Positions 1-9,209 of a stretch of 64,000 bases of DNA are shown here, piece by piece. How positions within the stretch are numbered: position 1 is the stretch's first letter; each line of letters starts with the position of its first letter. Origin of the DNA: Deltaproteobacteria bacterium (GTDB taxonomy: Bacteria > Myxococcota_A > UBA9160 > JAJDAL01). The DNA is taken from NCBI GenBank assembly GCA_029261875.1, contig JAJDAL010000049.1:1-64000 (forward strand). Reading direction: 5' to 3'. The translations under genes were made by a program, and so were the position numbers. A model generated the notes under the pieces. The model saw only the letters and a program-made list of their open reading frames with translations. It made no database searches and was not told the DNA's origin.

Positions 1-366
1 CCCCAAGGCGAGCAGGGACGCCATTCCACCCAGCGATGCGCCCACCAGGGCGGGCGGGCGATCGAATTGCGCGCACACGCTGGCCACGTCGGCCTTGAAG
101 GAATCGATGTTGTAGACGCCGTCGTCACTCCACGCGCTGTCGCCGTGGCCGCGCAGGTCGACGGACACCGCGTAAAAGCCCGCGGCGCCGAGGGCTTGCG
201 CGGTTCCCCCCCAGGCGTGGCGCGTCTGTCCCCCGCCGTGCCACAACAGAACCGGAAGCCCGGCCGGGTCGCCCCAGGCGTCGGCAGCCAGGATCAAGCC
301 GCCGTCGCCGGGCAGTTCGAGATTTCGAGAGACGGTCGAGGGTTCGTGGGGTCCGCGGTCGGTCAT
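1..366 (-). CDS. Alpha/beta hydrolase (N-terminal part, cut by window edge)
   Basis: The first 122 codons read as an alpha/beta-hydrolase fold enzyme. An oxyanion-hole region HGGGQTRHAW is followed by the strand and turn VDLRGHGDS and a nucleophile elbow GASLGG whose Ser would be catalytic. The acid and His of the triad lie beyond the window edge, so the substrate cannot be guessed. The ATG overlaps the TGA of the upstream ferritin-like gene by 4 bases (ATGA), so the two are probably translationally coupled in one leftward operon. The fold assignment is firm; the function is unknown. Confidence 0.85.
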   Translation of the reverse strand, partial: MTDRGPHEPSTVSRNLELPGDGGLILAADAWGDPAGLPVLLWHGGGQTRHAWGGTAQALGAAGFYAVSVDLRGHGDSAWSDDGVYNIDSFKADVASVCAQFDRPPALVGASLGGMASLLALG

Positions 367-1457
367 GCGGTCGGCGGTTCCAGCCCACCTTGGAGTGCCA
401 TCACGACCTTCAAGAGCTCTTCGGGCGGTGTGGGCTGTGCGTCGACGGTTGAATCCGCGAGATTTTCGAACTGCAGCAAGTTGAGTTTCGCGTATTCCTC
501 CCGTACGCGCGGTGTCAGGAGTCCGAGCCGTTTCAAGTTTGGAACGATCTTCGAAAACAACATCTGGCGGAATCCCTGCATCATGGGGGTTTGGACCGCC
601 CACTTCGTCCACACCGGAACGTCGAAATTCATGCGCTCCCAGACTTGTTCCATCAGGAGCCGATCGCGCATGAGGTGCGTGGCCTCGATCACGAAGTCCT
701 CGCGTTCCTTCATCTCCGAAGAAGAGAGTTCGTTGCGATAGATGGGCTCGAGGGACAGAACGCCGAATGCCACGTGGCGCGCTTCGTCGGCCATGATGCG
801 CGACGTGATGTCCTGAATCAGGGGTTCGTCGGGCAGTTGAATCTTCATCATGCTGAAGGCCGCGAGCGCCAGGCCTTCCACCATGATCTGCATGCCGAGG
901 TACGTCATGTCCCAACGCGAGTCGGAGATGATTTCGTCCAGCAGGGTTTGCAGGTGCGGGTTCACCTCGAAGGAGCGCCCCATCTTTTCGGTGAGGTAGC
1001 GGTGATAGACTTCTACGTGGCGCGCCTCGTCCTGTACCTGATTGGCGGCGTAGAACTTCGCTTCTTCCGTGGGTGTCGCCTGCACGATTTTCGCGGTCGC
1101 GAGCAGCGCGCCCTGTTCACCGTGAAGGAACTGCGAGAGCATCCACGAGGTCATGTTGAGGTTGATCTCGACGGACTCTTCGGGCTCGAGATTACGCGGC
1201 GGTGAGAGCATCTGGTTGAAGAGCGCGCTGAAGCCGGAGCCCATGCGCTGGGTGGCGAGTTTCTCGAGGTCGACGTCCGTGGACCAATCGAGATCCGACG
1301 CGTTCCAGCTGGCGGCTTTGCCCTTTTCGTAGAGGTTCATCAGGGTTTCGCGCTCGAGGGCGTATTGCCAATCGAACACGGTGTCCATGGTCGACGTCAC
1401 CGCCTTCTGAGGACCGGACTTCGGGAGCGGGAGCGGATTGTGCTGGGTGTAGTTCAC
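363..1457 (-). CDS. Ferritin-like (R2-like) diiron-carboxylate protein
   Basis: A 364-residue, mostly helical protein with two DEARH blocks (DEARHVEVYHRY and DEARHVAFG) and upstream Glu-containing helices (HGEQGALLA and MVEGLALAAF). This is the E...ExxH...E...ExxH ligand pattern of ribonucleotide-reductase-R2-like and AurF-like diiron proteins. Such proteins activate dioxygen for oxygenation or desaturation; the substrate here is unknown. The GTG start at 1457 is chosen because GGAGG lies 9 bases upstream; the open frame further upstream is basic and Pro-rich and looks non-coding. It is divergent from an amidohydrolase and overlaps the following hydrolase by 4 bases. Confidence 0.8.
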   Translation of the reverse strand: MNYTQHNPLPLPKSGPQKAVTSTMDTVFDWQYALERETLMNLYEKGKAASWNASDLDWSTDVDLEKLATQRMGSGFSALFNQMLSPPRNLEPEESVEINLNMTSWMLSQFLHGEQGALLATAKIVQATPTEEAKFYAANQVQDEARHVEVYHRYLTEKMGRSFEVNPHLQTLLDEIISDSRWDMTYLGMQIMVEGLALAAFSMMKIQLPDEPLIQDITSRIMADEARHVAFGVLSLEPIYRNELSSSEMKEREDFVIEATHLMRDRLLMEQVWERMNFDVPVWTKWAVQTPMMQGFRQMLFSKIVPNLKRLGLLTPRVREEYAKLNLLQFENLADSTVDAQPTPPEELLKVVMALQGGLEPPTA

Positions 1458-1569
1458 AGGTGGGGACCTCCAGGGCGCGTGCGCCAAACCTAACTCTCCG
1501 GACTGGATTTCGCCCGTAGCGGGGAATCGCGGGTGGTATCCTGTGCCCCCTGGCGATGGAGGATTCGCG

Positions 1570-3261
1570 GTGGAATACGACCTGAAAATTGCGGGCGGGA
1601 CCCTGATTGATGGAACCGGGCAAGCGCGTTCGCGCGGCGACCTGGGCATTCGCGACGGACGCATCGTGGCGGTAGGGGAGGCACCCGGTGACGCGGCGCA
1701 GACCTTCGACGCGACGGACCGAATGGTGGCACCGGGATTCATTGACCTCCATACCCACTACGACGCGCAAGTGTTGTGGGATCGCATGCTCACCATCTCG
1801 CCCTGGCACGGGGTGACGACCGTCGTCATGGGCAATTGCGGTTTCGGCGTGGCGCCGACGCGGGCGGAACACCGGGACCTGATTCTGCGCACTCTCGAAA
1901 AAGTGGAGGGCATGGGCCTCGAAACCCTGCGCGCGGGGCTCGGCTCGGATTGGCCCTTCGAAACCTTTCCCGAATATCTCGATGCCGTAGAGGCGCGCGG
2001 CAGCCTGATCAACACCGCCGCATTTCTGGGACATACACCGCTTCGCATGTACGTGATGGGGGAGGAGTCGACCGAACGACCCGCCAGCGCCGAGGAGACG
2101 AAGCAGATGCGCGCCATCCTCAAGGAAGCGCTCGAAGCCGGGGCCCTCGGGTTCGCGACTTCGAAATCCCCCACACACATGGGTTACTCCGGGCGCCCGG
2201 TTCCCAGCCGCCTGGCGGAATGGGACGAGCTTCGCGAAGTGGCCGCGGCGCTGGGGGATACGGGCACGGGCGTGTTGCAGGCGACCGTGGGGCAGGGGCT
2301 CTTCTTCAAGGAGCTGGGACAGCTTTCGGCCGAGAATGACTGCAACGTGACCTGGACCGCGTTGCTCGGCAGCATGATGGGGAAGAACGCCCATCGGGGC
2401 ATTCTCGAGAAGACCCTCGAGCAACAAGCGCGCGGCGAACGGGTGATTCCGCAAGTTTCTTGTCGCCCGCTCAACTTCGAATTCGATTTCAAAGAACCGT
2501 TCCCGCTCGAGAGCATGAAGGCCATGCAGGCAGTGGCCGCCGGAGACTTCGCAGAGAAGTGCCGCATCTATGCAGACCCGGATTTTCGTCGCGCGCTCCA
2601 AGAACAGATGGATTCCCCGCGCAGCATCGTGCAATCCATCTGGGGGCGAACCGTCGTGGCCTGGTGCCCGAAACAACCGGAACGCGAGAACCAATGCGTA
2701 CTCGATCTGGCTGCGGCGCGGGGTGTGGAACCGATCGACTACGTGCTCGACTTGGCCCTCGAAGGCGATCTGGAGCCGCGCTTTCGCATGGCGATCTTCA
2801 ATTACGACGAAGAAGAAGTGGCCGAGTTGCTCAATTCCGAAGGGACGGTGCTGGGTCTTTCGGATGCGGGCGCTCACGCGAGCCAGCTATGCGACGCGTG
2901 CTTCTCGACGCATTTGTTGGGGCATTGGGTGCGGGAGCAGAAGATCATGGATCTCGAGCGTGCGATTTGGATGTTGTCCGCACGTCCCGCGGAGGTCATG
3001 GGCATTCGCGACCGCGGTCGGCTCGAGGTCGGGCTTGCGGCGGACGTTGTCGTGTTCGACCCGGATCAGGTGGGTACGTCGTCCCTCCGACGCGTTTCGG
3101 ATTTACCGGCGGCCGGGGACCGGTTGATCGCCGACGCCGCGGGAATCGACGCGGTTTGGGTGAACGGGACTGAAATTCGCCGCGCTGGAACGGACGTCCT
3201 CGACCCCGACGGAGCATTGCCCGGACGTCTGCTGCGCGGCGGTGTCGCGCGGGTCGCCTGA
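1570..3261 (+). CDS. Amidohydrolase, N-acyl-D-amino-acid deacylase type
   Basis: A 563-residue metal-dependent amidohydrolase. It begins with the composite-domain strands of the family (DLKIAGGTLIDGTG and RDGRIVAVG), then the metal-binding GFIDLHTHYDAQ, the NCGFG block typical of D-aminoacylases, and the late GLSDAGAH and RGRLEVGLAADVVVFD blocks. These enzymes hydrolyse N-acyl-D-amino acids or related cyclic amides; the acyl or amino-acid preference cannot be read. GTG 1570 is preferred over GTG 1543 because GGAGG at 1558-1562 sits 7 bases before it. The 112 bp to the divergent diiron gene probably holds both promoters. Confidence 0.88.
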   Translation: MEYDLKIAGGTLIDGTGQARSRGDLGIRDGRIVAVGEAPGDAAQTFDATDRMVAPGFIDLHTHYDAQVLWDRMLTISPWHGVTTVVMGNCGFGVAPTRAEHRDLILRTLEKVEGMGLETLRAGLGSDWPFETFPEYLDAVEARGSLINTAAFLGHTPLRMYVMGEESTERPASAEETKQMRAILKEALEAGALGFATSKSPTHMGYSGRPVPSRLAEWDELREVAAALGDTGTGVLQATVGQGLFFKELGQLSAENDCNVTWTALLGSMMGKNAHRGILEKTLEQQARGERVIPQVSCRPLNFEFDFKEPFPLESMKAMQAVAAGDFAEKCRIYADPDFRRALQEQMDSPRSIVQSIWGRTVVAWCPKQPERENQCVLDLAAARGVEPIDYVLDLALEGDLEPRFRMAIFNYDEEEVAELLNSEGTVLGLSDAGAHASQLCDACFSTHLLGHWVREQKIMDLERAIWMLSARPAEVMGIRDRGRLEVGLAADVVVFDPDQVGTSSLRRVSDLPAAGDRLIADAAGIDAVWVNGTEIRRAGTDVLDPDGALPGRLLRGGVARVA

Positions 3262-3266
3262 ATCGA

Positions 3267-3986
3267 CTACTGCGGCGTGAGGTAGCGATCGTAGCCTTCG
3301 CGCATGCCGCGATGGGCGATGGTGCTGAAGCGAAAGGCGCGCCGTAGCAGGGCTTGCTGTTGACGGGTTTGGCCGCAGAGTTCGACCGCGCGCGTCGCAT
3401 TGTCGCCGTGCTCTTCTTCCGCCTCGATGTGGACGTACCAGAACTCCAGCGCATCTTTGTCGATGGGGTAGTGCTGCACCAAGGCATCGTAGAAGAGTTG
3501 TCCCGCAGAGGGTGCGCCCGGCAATTCCATTTCCACCGCCAGCCCGAAGGCGCCGAGACCCTCGACGAAGGAGCTGCGGCAGTAGTGTCCCACCACGGCG
3601 GCGGCGCCAATGGTTCCCGCAGTGGGTTCGTGGGCCAGCGCCTCTTCGCGGGAAATGTCGAGTCCCCGCAAGAACTTCAGGTACAGATCGTGATGTTCGG
3701 CCTCGGCGATGTACCCCATCTCGCCGGCCAGGTTGCGCGCGATCAATTTGTAGGCCTCGCGGTCCGGTAGCGTGGGGGCGTTCGCGAGCCAGGCCGCGAT
3801 GCTGGGGATGGCGGGTTCCACGTAGAAATAGAAATCCTTTGCCCAAAGCGCGAGTTGGCCGGGATCGAGTTTGCCCTGGACCAGCGCGGCGAGAAAACGA
3901 CTGCGCGGCGTTTGGGCGCGCTTGAATGCGACGCATTCGTCGATGAATTCCGCGCTCGAAAGCGTTCGCTCGGCGACCAGGCTCAT
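3267..3986 (-). CDS. TenA/PqqC-fold haem-oxygenase-like diiron (HDO) protein
   Basis: A 239-residue all-helical protein of the TenA/PqqC/CADD superfamily. Candidate metal ligands fit the HDO pattern: Glu89, His98 or His99, Glu142, and a last-helix motif H186-xxx-E190-xx-H193. That motif has Glu where CADD-like proteins usually have Asp. HDO enzymes use a diiron site to oxidise amino-acid or fatty-acid substrates; TenA thiaminases lack these ligands. The ATG at 3986 follows AAGGGA. The gene is convergent with the amidohydrolase (5-base gap) and divergent from the PEP-CTERM gene. The substrate is unknown. Confidence 0.75.
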   Translation of the reverse strand: MSLVAERTLSSAEFIDECVAFKRAQTPRSRFLAALVQGKLDPGQLALWAKDFYFYVEPAIPSIAAWLANAPTLPDREAYKLIARNLAGEMGYIAEAEHHDLYLKFLRGLDISREEALAHEPTAGTIGAAAVVGHYCRSSFVEGLGAFGLAVEMELPGAPSAGQLFYDALVQHYPIDKDALEFWYVHIEAEEEHGDNATRAVELCGQTRQQQALLRRAFRFSTIAHRGMREGYDRYLTPQ

Positions 3987-4059
3987 GGGGTTCCCTTCGG
4001 TTCGCGAATCGCGTCGTCTCGATTTTGACACGCTGCCTGGAGGCGGTACAACCCATGCC

Positions 4060-4872
4060 ATGAAGAAGCTCACTTTCTTATGGATGGGGTTGCTGGTTTT
4101 CGCGTCGATACCGTCTCGGGCGGGTCTGCTCGAGGCCCAGGGAATGCTGGAGCTGCGATTGGGCGATTTGCCCGTCATCGCGACGCGCGGCGACGCAACC
4201 GATCCGGGGCTCGCCGGTGGAACCCATCACGCGATCGACGCCAGTGTGTTCCAGTCTACCCACGTGTTTCCATCGTCGCTGTTTTCCGAATCGACGAGCC
4301 TGAACGGCGTCCGCGTTTCCTTCACCAACGCGACGGGCAGTTTCTCGGGCGCGGGAACGGGCATCATGCCGATCGTCGGCAAGGCGCGGCTGACGGTCTT
4401 GAACGGACTGGCGACACTGACGATTCCCCTGGACGCCATCGGGGCGGGCGGGCCCGTGAATCCCCTGCGGCCCACGGAAGCCAACGTTCGATCCGGGAGT
4501 ACGTCGGGTGTCACGCACAAGATCACCGGTGCGCGTTTCACCACGGGCCAGGTTCAGGTCCGCGGCGTGACGACGAGCAATCCCGTGTGTTTCGACAATC
4601 CCAGCCAGTGCCAGGATGGCGGCGGTTCCCTGCCCAACACCGTGAATACGGTGACGCTCACGGGCTACGACAACCGCAGCGGGGCGAACCACAACGGGCG
4701 TATCCAATACGTTTCGCCCGTGCGCGTCGGTACGAGTGTGACGGGCATCGGGGCCGCGTTCGCGGTGCTCACCATCGACGTGGTTCCCGAACCCACGTCC
4801 GGGTGGCTCCTGGCAACGGGCGCGGCGGCGTTGGCGGCACTCGGATGGCGTCGTCGCCGGCTGCCGCGCTAA
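4060..4872 (+). CDS. PEP-CTERM sorting-signal protein
   Basis: A 270-residue exported protein. It has a signal peptide (MKK, a hydrophobic run, and a cleavage region near SRAG) and a C-terminal PEP-CTERM tail: VPEPTSGW, a hydrophobic helix, then WRRRRLPR. This tail is the substrate signal for exosortase, which anchors or processes proteins at the cell envelope in exopolysaccharide-producing Gram-negatives. The body is Gly/Thr/Ser-rich beta-type sequence with no recognised enzyme motif. The nearest GGAGG (4039-4043) is 16 bases from the ATG, a long spacing. No exosortase gene is in the window. The stop overlaps the rhomboid gene tail-to-tail by 4 bases. Confidence 0.85.
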   Translation: MKKLTFLWMGLLVFASIPSRAGLLEAQGMLELRLGDLPVIATRGDATDPGLAGGTHHAIDASVFQSTHVFPSSLFSESTSLNGVRVSFTNATGSFSGAGTGIMPIVGKARLTVLNGLATLTIPLDAIGAGGPVNPLRPTEANVRSGSTSGVTHKITGARFTTGQVQVRGVTTSNPVCFDNPSQCQDGGGSLPNTVNTVTLTGYDNRSGANHNGRIQYVSPVRVGTSVTGIGAAFAVLTIDVVPEPTSGWLLATGAAALAALGWRRRRLPR

Positions 4873-5744
4873 CGCAAGGCCCAGGTCCAGGACTGAACCA
4901 CGAACGCAATCGCGATGGCGATGAGGCTCAGCTGCGTCGGCGTCCCGATTTGGCGCCTGACCCCGAAGCTCGCCAGGGCGCCGAACCCGACTCCCGCCGC
5001 AAATCCAAAGAAATGCGCGGAGACGTCGGTTTGCTCGCCGGTCCCCAGCATGGCGAAGATCCCGAGCCCCGCGCCCAGCGGCGCCCAGGCGCGCATGCGG
5101 CGCCAACCGCGTCGCCGACGCTCGATGATCCCCAACCCGCATAGAATCCCCACGGCGCCGAAGATGGCGGTGGAAGCGCCGACCGAGGAATGTCCCATGC
5201 CGTGAAAGTGTGCGTTCCAGAAATTCCCCAATGCGCCGGCGGCCAGGATCGCGACTCCGCCAACGCCGGGCCCGAGGGACCAGAAGACGGCGGTGAAGAA
5301 GAAGGCGCCGGACAAGACGTTGGAAAACAGGTGCAGCCAATCCGCGTGCAGAGTGAGGGCGGTGACGACGCGCCAAACTTCGCCCGCGAGGATCTGTTCG
5401 GCGTTCGAGGCGCCGCGCGCAAACCAATCGACTTCGGCGTTGCGCGGCCCGGTGACGAGGAAGAACGCGACCAGCCCCGCCACGCAGACCACGCCCGCGG
5501 AACTGAATCCGTGGTCGACGGCTTTCTCGACCGGGGGCGGTGGCGGGTTTTCTTCCTCGTAGGTCTCGAGGAACTCCCGGGCGCTTCGGAGGTCGAGTTC
5601 GGGAACCTCCACGGACCATTGTCCCCGCCCGCCCTGGACCCGACAGCGAAGGCCCTCGGCGACGAGTACGAGCGCCCATTCGTTGGCGGTGTCGCGGCTC
5701 CGGGTGGAACGCACGGGAACTAGGGCGTTTTCTTCTTCCGGCAT
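4869..5744 (-). CDS. Rhomboid-family intramembrane serine protease
   Basis: A 291-residue protein with a cytosolic N-terminal region of about 75 residues ending in an acidic/Pro linker (EEENPPPPP), then about six membrane segments. Rhomboid landmarks are visible: HADWLHLFSN in the first half, the catalytic-Ser block GASTAIFG near residue 189, and the His block AHFFGFAAGVGFG near residue 243, giving the Ser-His dyad. It cleaves within or near membrane helices of other proteins. It lies tail-to-tail with the PEP-CTERM gene. Rhombosortases act on a different C-terminal signal (GlyGly-CTERM), so a functional link is only a suggestion. Confidence 0.88.
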   Translation of the reverse strand: MPEEENALVPVRSTRSRDTANEWALVLVAEGLRCRVQGGRGQWSVEVPELDLRSAREFLETYEEENPPPPPVEKAVDHGFSSAGVVCVAGLVAFFLVTGPRNAEVDWFARGASNAEQILAGEVWRVVTALTLHADWLHLFSNVLSGAFFFTAVFWSLGPGVGGVAILAAGALGNFWNAHFHGMGHSSVGASTAIFGAVGILCGLGIIERRRRGWRRMRAWAPLGAGLGIFAMLGTGEQTDVSAHFFGFAAGVGFGALASFGVRRQIGTPTQLSLIAIAIAFVVQSWTWALR

Positions 5745-5832
5745 GGTCGGGGAGCCAGGATACCAGCCCCCGAGGGTCCGTTCTCGCGGGCGCTCAGGCG
5801 GCCAACCCGGTCCGCCGATGCGTACTTAAGGT

Positions 5833-6270
5833 ATGGGGTTGCACACGCGGGCCATCTCCGGGTTTCTATGGATCCTCGTTCTGGGGTGCAGTGAGCCGCC
5901 TTTGCCGCAAATCCAGGTTACGGGTGACGCGGCGAGCCATGTGCGCTTTTCCGATTGGAGTCACGTGCGGGTCCACGGTCAGATCGTGCGCTGGGAAGCC
6001 CAGTTCGTGCGCGTCACACCGGAACCGCTGGGCGAAATCGAATACACCCTGATCGACGATGATGGTGAAACCATCGGAACCGAACGCGCGCGCGTGAAAC
6101 TCGACGCCGAGCCCGGGAGCCCCGTGCCCGCCACCTTTCTCGCCTTTGGCGGCGGCATGTTGGGGGATGACGTCTCGCGCATTCAGATCAGCGTGCGTTC
6201 GAAGCCGCGCCCGGTGCAGGCCGTGCGACGCGGGCCGCCGCGATTGGCGACGCCGGGGATTCGGCCGTGA
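5833..6270 (+). CDS. Small lipoprotein of unknown function
   Basis: A 145-residue protein with a short signal sequence and a lipobox (LVLGC, Cys near residue 19), so it is probably lipid-anchored. The mature part is a beta-type domain of about 120 residues with no recognised family. Its stop overlaps the GTG of the indoleamine-dioxygenase gene by 4 bases, indicating co-translation. Whether the lipoprotein relates to tryptophan catabolism is unknown. Confidence 0.7.
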   Translation: MGLHTRAISGFLWILVLGCSEPPLPQIQVTGDAASHVRFSDWSHVRVHGQIVRWEAQFVRVTPEPLGEIEYTLIDDDGETIGTERARVKLDAEPGSPVPATFLAFGGGMLGDDVSRIQISVRSKPRPVQAVRRGPPRLATPGIRP

Positions 6271-7424
6271 CCGCAAATCTCGAACTCGCGCAATTCGATA
6301 TCGACCCGGAGCGCGGCTTCCTGCCGGCCCAGGACCCGCTGCGCGAATTGCCTTCCCTGTACGGCGCGTGGGAGGAGCTGGCCCACGATCTTCCGCGCCT
6401 GCTCTTGGCGGGGCGTTTGCGCCGTGCGGTGGACGCCATGCCGCTGCTCGACCCGGCCGGACTCTCGACGCCCGCGGCGGCCCGGCGCGCCATGTCGATC
6501 CTTTCGTTTCTCGGTCACGGCTATGTGTGGAACGGGGACACGCCCTCCAATCGAATCCCCGCGCGACTCGCCATTCCCTGGGTTGCGGTGGCGCAAGCGC
6601 TTGGGCGGCCTCCGGTGCTTTCCTATCAATCCTACGCCGCAGACAATTGGCGACGCTTCGATCCCAGCGGTCCCCTCGAACTCGACAACCTGGCCCTGTT
6701 GCAAAATTTTCTGGGCGGCGCCGACGAGGATTGGTTCATTCTGATCCACGTGGCCATCGAAGCGCGCGCCGCCGCGGCCATCGCCGCCATGGGACCCGCC
6801 CAGGAGGCCGCGCAGGCGCGCGACCTCGGGAAGCTCAGCGAGTTGCTCGCGAACGTGGCCGGAGTGGTGCGCGAATTGGGCGAGATCCTGGCCCGCATGC
6901 CCGAACACTGTGATCCCTATATCTACTACCGCCGCGTGCGTCCCTACATCCACGGCTGGAAGGATCACCCGGAACTTCCAGACGGTGTGACGTACGAAGG
7001 CGTCGAGCAGACGCTGTCCTTGCGCGGAGAAACCGGCGCCCAGAGCGCCATCGTGCCGTCCCTCGACGCATTCCTCGGTGTCGAACACGCGAGCGATCCC
7101 TTGCGCCTCTATCTCGACGAGATGCGTTCCTACCAACCGCCCGGTCACCGGCGCTTCGCGCGCGCCGTCGCGTCGGGTCCGAGCGTGCGCGAAGTCGTGG
7201 CCCAGGAAGGCGATGCCCGGCGGGAACTCGTGGCCGCCTACGACGAATGCATTCACTGGTTGGAATCCTTTCGGCGCATGCACGCTGAATACGCGGCGCG
7301 CTACATCCATCAGCAAAGCCAGACGAGCCCGTCGAACCCCACTTCCGTGGGAACCGGGGGCACGCCCTTCATGCCCTACCTGCGCAAGCACCGCGACGAG
7401 ACGCGGCAGCATTCCCTGGGGTAG
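6267..7424 (+). CDS. Indoleamine 2,3-dioxygenase family haem protein
   Basis: A 385-residue protein with the hallmarks of indoleamine 2,3-dioxygenase. The N-terminus reads [13 protein letters not shown] followed by [18 protein letters not shown] lies in the middle; the proximal-haem-His region is [13 protein letters not shown] (His339); and the C-terminal [18 protein letters not shown] block matches the GTGGT substrate/haem loop. The family opens the indole ring of L-tryptophan to N-formylkynurenine. No other kynurenine-pathway gene is adjacent. The GTG start overlaps the lipoprotein stop (GTGA). Downstream is a riboswitch-controlled glyA. The family call is firm; the substrate is inferred. 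Confidence 0.88.
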   Translation: MTANLELAQFDIDPERGFLPAQDPLRELPSLYGAWEELAHDLPRLLLAGRLRRAVDAMPLLDPAGLSTPAAARRAMSILSFLGHGYVWNGDTPSNRIPARLAIPWVAVAQALGRPPVLSYQSYAADNWRRFDPSGPLELDNLALLQNFLGGADEDWFILIHVAIEARAAAAIAAMGPAQEAAQARDLGKLSELLANVAGVVRELGEILARMPEHCDPYIYYRRVRPYIHGWKDHPELPDGVTYEGVEQTLSLRGETGAQSAIVPSLDAFLGVEHASDPLRLYLDEMRSYQPPGHRRFARAVASGPSVREVVAQEGDARRELVAAYDECIHWLESFRRMHAEYAARYIHQQSQTSPSNPTSVGTGGTPFMPYLRKHRDETRQHSLG

Positions 7425-7504
7425 CGGCTTCTTTCCGCGCTCTTCAAATCGCTGTTCTGAGGCCCGCGAGCGTCGTATTGACAGCATCCGAGGGGGCACT
7501 TACG

Positions 7505-7595
7505 GTTCTTGGGTCCGTCGTGACTGGCGTAGCGAAGGTGGACCCAACCACTGGGGAGCGGCGGACTTCGAAGCCGCACGCCTGGGCGCCAAGAC
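7505..7595 (+). promoter_or_regulatory. ZTP (pfl) riboswitch upstream of glyA
   Basis: The leader of glyA contains the conserved blocks of the pfl/ZTP riboswitch in order: CGTGACTGGCG (about 7519-7529), a GGTGGA...AACCACTGGGGAGC hairpin (7537-7559), a variable GC-rich stem, then CGCCTGGGC (7579-7587). This class senses ZTP/ZMP, which accumulates when 10-formyl-tetrahydrofolate is low, and typically controls folate and one-carbon genes including glyA. The aptamer ends about 65 bases before the ATG. The AAGGGG ribosome-binding site could be the regulated element, but no clear terminator is visible, so the expression platform is unresolved. Confidence 0.88.
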
Positions 7596-7660
7596 CGAAC
7601 GTTTCACCGCCGAAGAGATCGTCGCATGGATTCGGTGTTTCGGTAAGAAGGGGCGTCCAC

Positions 7661-9157
7661 ATGTCGTTGCTCGAACGTTATCTCCAGAAAAAGATTCCCG
7701 GATACACGGGCGGTGAACTCAGTTCCGAGACCGTGGCCTTCGCGGCGGCCCTCGATTGCGTGGCCAAAGTACTGCCCGATGTCGCGGAGTCCATGCGCAA
7801 AGAACTCGCGGATCAGCGCAGCAAGCTCAAACTCATCGCCAGCGAGAACTTCGCGTCGCCCGCCACTTTGCTCGCCATGGCGAGTTGGTTGTCGGACAAG
7901 TACGCGGAAGGTTCACCGGGACACCGCTTCTACGCGGGCTGCGACAACGTCGACGCCATCGAGCTGCGCGCCGCACAACTCGCCTGCGATCTGTTTGGGA
8001 GCGACCACGCGTACGTTCAACCCCACAGCGGGATCGATGCCAACCTGGTGGCGTTTTGGACGGTATTGAGTCAACGCGTGGAAGCACCGGCCCTGGAGCG
8101 TCTGGGCGCCAAGGCGGTGGGCGATCTATCGGACGCCGATTGGGAAACCCTGCGCCGCGAACTCGGCAATCAGAAGATGATGGGTATGGCGCTCGATGCG
8201 GGCGGTCACTTGACCCACGGGTTCCGACCGAACGTTTCCGGAAAGCTCTTCGCCTACAGCAACTACACCGTCGATCGCGAAACCGGCTTGCTGGATTACG
8301 AGCAGGTTCGCGCTCGCGCCAAAGAAGAGCGACCGCTGCTGTTGATTGCCGGATACTCCTCGTACCCGCGCAAGATCAACTTCCGGATTTTCCGCGAGAT
8401 CGCCGACGAAGTGGGCGCCACCCTGATGGTCGACATGGCGCATTTCGAGGGCCTGGTGGCGGGCAAGGTCTTCACGGGCGATTTCGATCCCGTCGCCCAC
8501 GCCCACATCGTCACCACCACGACCCACAAGACGTTGCGCGGACCGCGCGGCGGATTGGTGCTGTGCCAGAGCGAATACGCCGACACCCTCGATCGGGGTT
8601 GTCCCCTGGTGCTCGGCGGCCCCTTGCCCCACGTCATGGCCGCCAAGGCCGTGGCGCTCCAGGAAGCGTCACAGCCTTCCTTCGCGGATTACGCCCAGAG
8701 GGTCGTCGAAAATTGTGCTCACTTGAGCGATGGGCTGCAAAGCGCGGGCGCGAAGGTGGTGACGGGCGGGACCGAGAATCACTTGTTGTTGGTCGACGTC
8801 CGGCCGTACGGGCTCACCGGGCGTCAGGCCGAAGGGGCGGTTCGCGAAGCGGACGTGACCCTCAACCGCAACGTCATTCCCTTCGATCCCAACGGGGCTT
8901 GGTATACGAGCGGACTGCGCATGGGAACGCCCGCGCTCACGACCATGGGCATGGGGGAGGCGGAAATGCGCGAGATCGCGAGCCTGGTCCACAAGGTTCT
9001 GCAGGCCACGGAGCCCCAGGTGATTGCGAAGGGCGCCAACGCGGGCAAGCCTTCTCCGGCGCGCTTCAGCCTCGACCCGCAGGTGCGCGACGAGGCCAAG
9101 TCCCGGGTGGCGGACCTGCTCGGCCGCCATCGCCTGTATCCGGAAATCGATCTCTAG
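7661..9157 (+). CDS. glyA: Serine hydroxymethyltransferase (long form)
   Basis: A 498-residue PLP enzyme interconverting serine and glycine with transfer of the one-carbon unit to tetrahydrofolate in the cytosol. Visible motifs are LIASENFAS, the [18 protein letters not shown] stretch, and the PLP-Lys block [14 protein letters not shown] (Lys290). It is longer than the usual form of about 415 residues: it has an N-terminal extension and an insert between the substrate-binding blocks, as in the form of about 500 residues known from chlamydiae and spirochaetes. The ATG at 7661 follows AAGGGG. Expression is probably set by the ZTP riboswitch upstream. Confidence 0.95.
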   Translation: MSLLERYLQKKIPGYTGGELSSETVAFAAALDCVAKVLPDVAESMRKELADQRSKLKLIASENFASPATLLAMASWLSDKYAEGSPGHRFYAGCDNVDAIELRAAQLACDLFGSDHAYVQPHSGIDANLVAFWTVLSQRVEAPALERLGAKAVGDLSDADWETLRRELGNQKMMGMALDAGGHLTHGFRPNVSGKLFAYSNYTVDRETGLLDYEQVRARAKEERPLLLIAGYSSYPRKINFRIFREIADEVGATLMVDMAHFEGLVAGKVFTGDFDPVAHAHIVTTTTHKTLRGPRGGLVLCQSEYADTLDRGCPLVLGGPLPHVMAAKAVALQEASQPSFADYAQRVVENCAHLSDGLQSAGAKVVTGGTENHLLLVDVRPYGLTGRQAEGAVREADVTLNRNVIPFDPNGAWYTSGLRMGTPALTTMGMGEAEMREIASLVHKVLQATEPQVIAKGANAGKPSPARFSLDPQVRDEAKSRVADLLGRHRLYPEIDL

Positions 9158-9177
9158 CGCGCGGCCGACGAGGGGGA

Positions 9178-9204
9178 CCCAAGGCGGTCACCCGACGCCG
9201 CAAG
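9178..9204. repeat. Dispersed 27-bp intergenic repeat, copy A
   Basis: Begins CCCAAG and ends CCGACGCCGCAAG. It differs at only 3 of 27 positions from 34260-34286. Both copies sit between the ends of two convergent genes, here glyA and dus. The GGCG...CGCC portion could form a short hairpin, so it may be a transcription-ending or REP-like element. Confidence 0.55.
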
Positions 9205-9209
9205 CGATT

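Noticed and set aside
1458..1569. Named promoter -35/-10 elements in the divergent gap
   Set aside because: No pair of hexamers matches well enough with proper spacing to claim a promoter from sequence alone.
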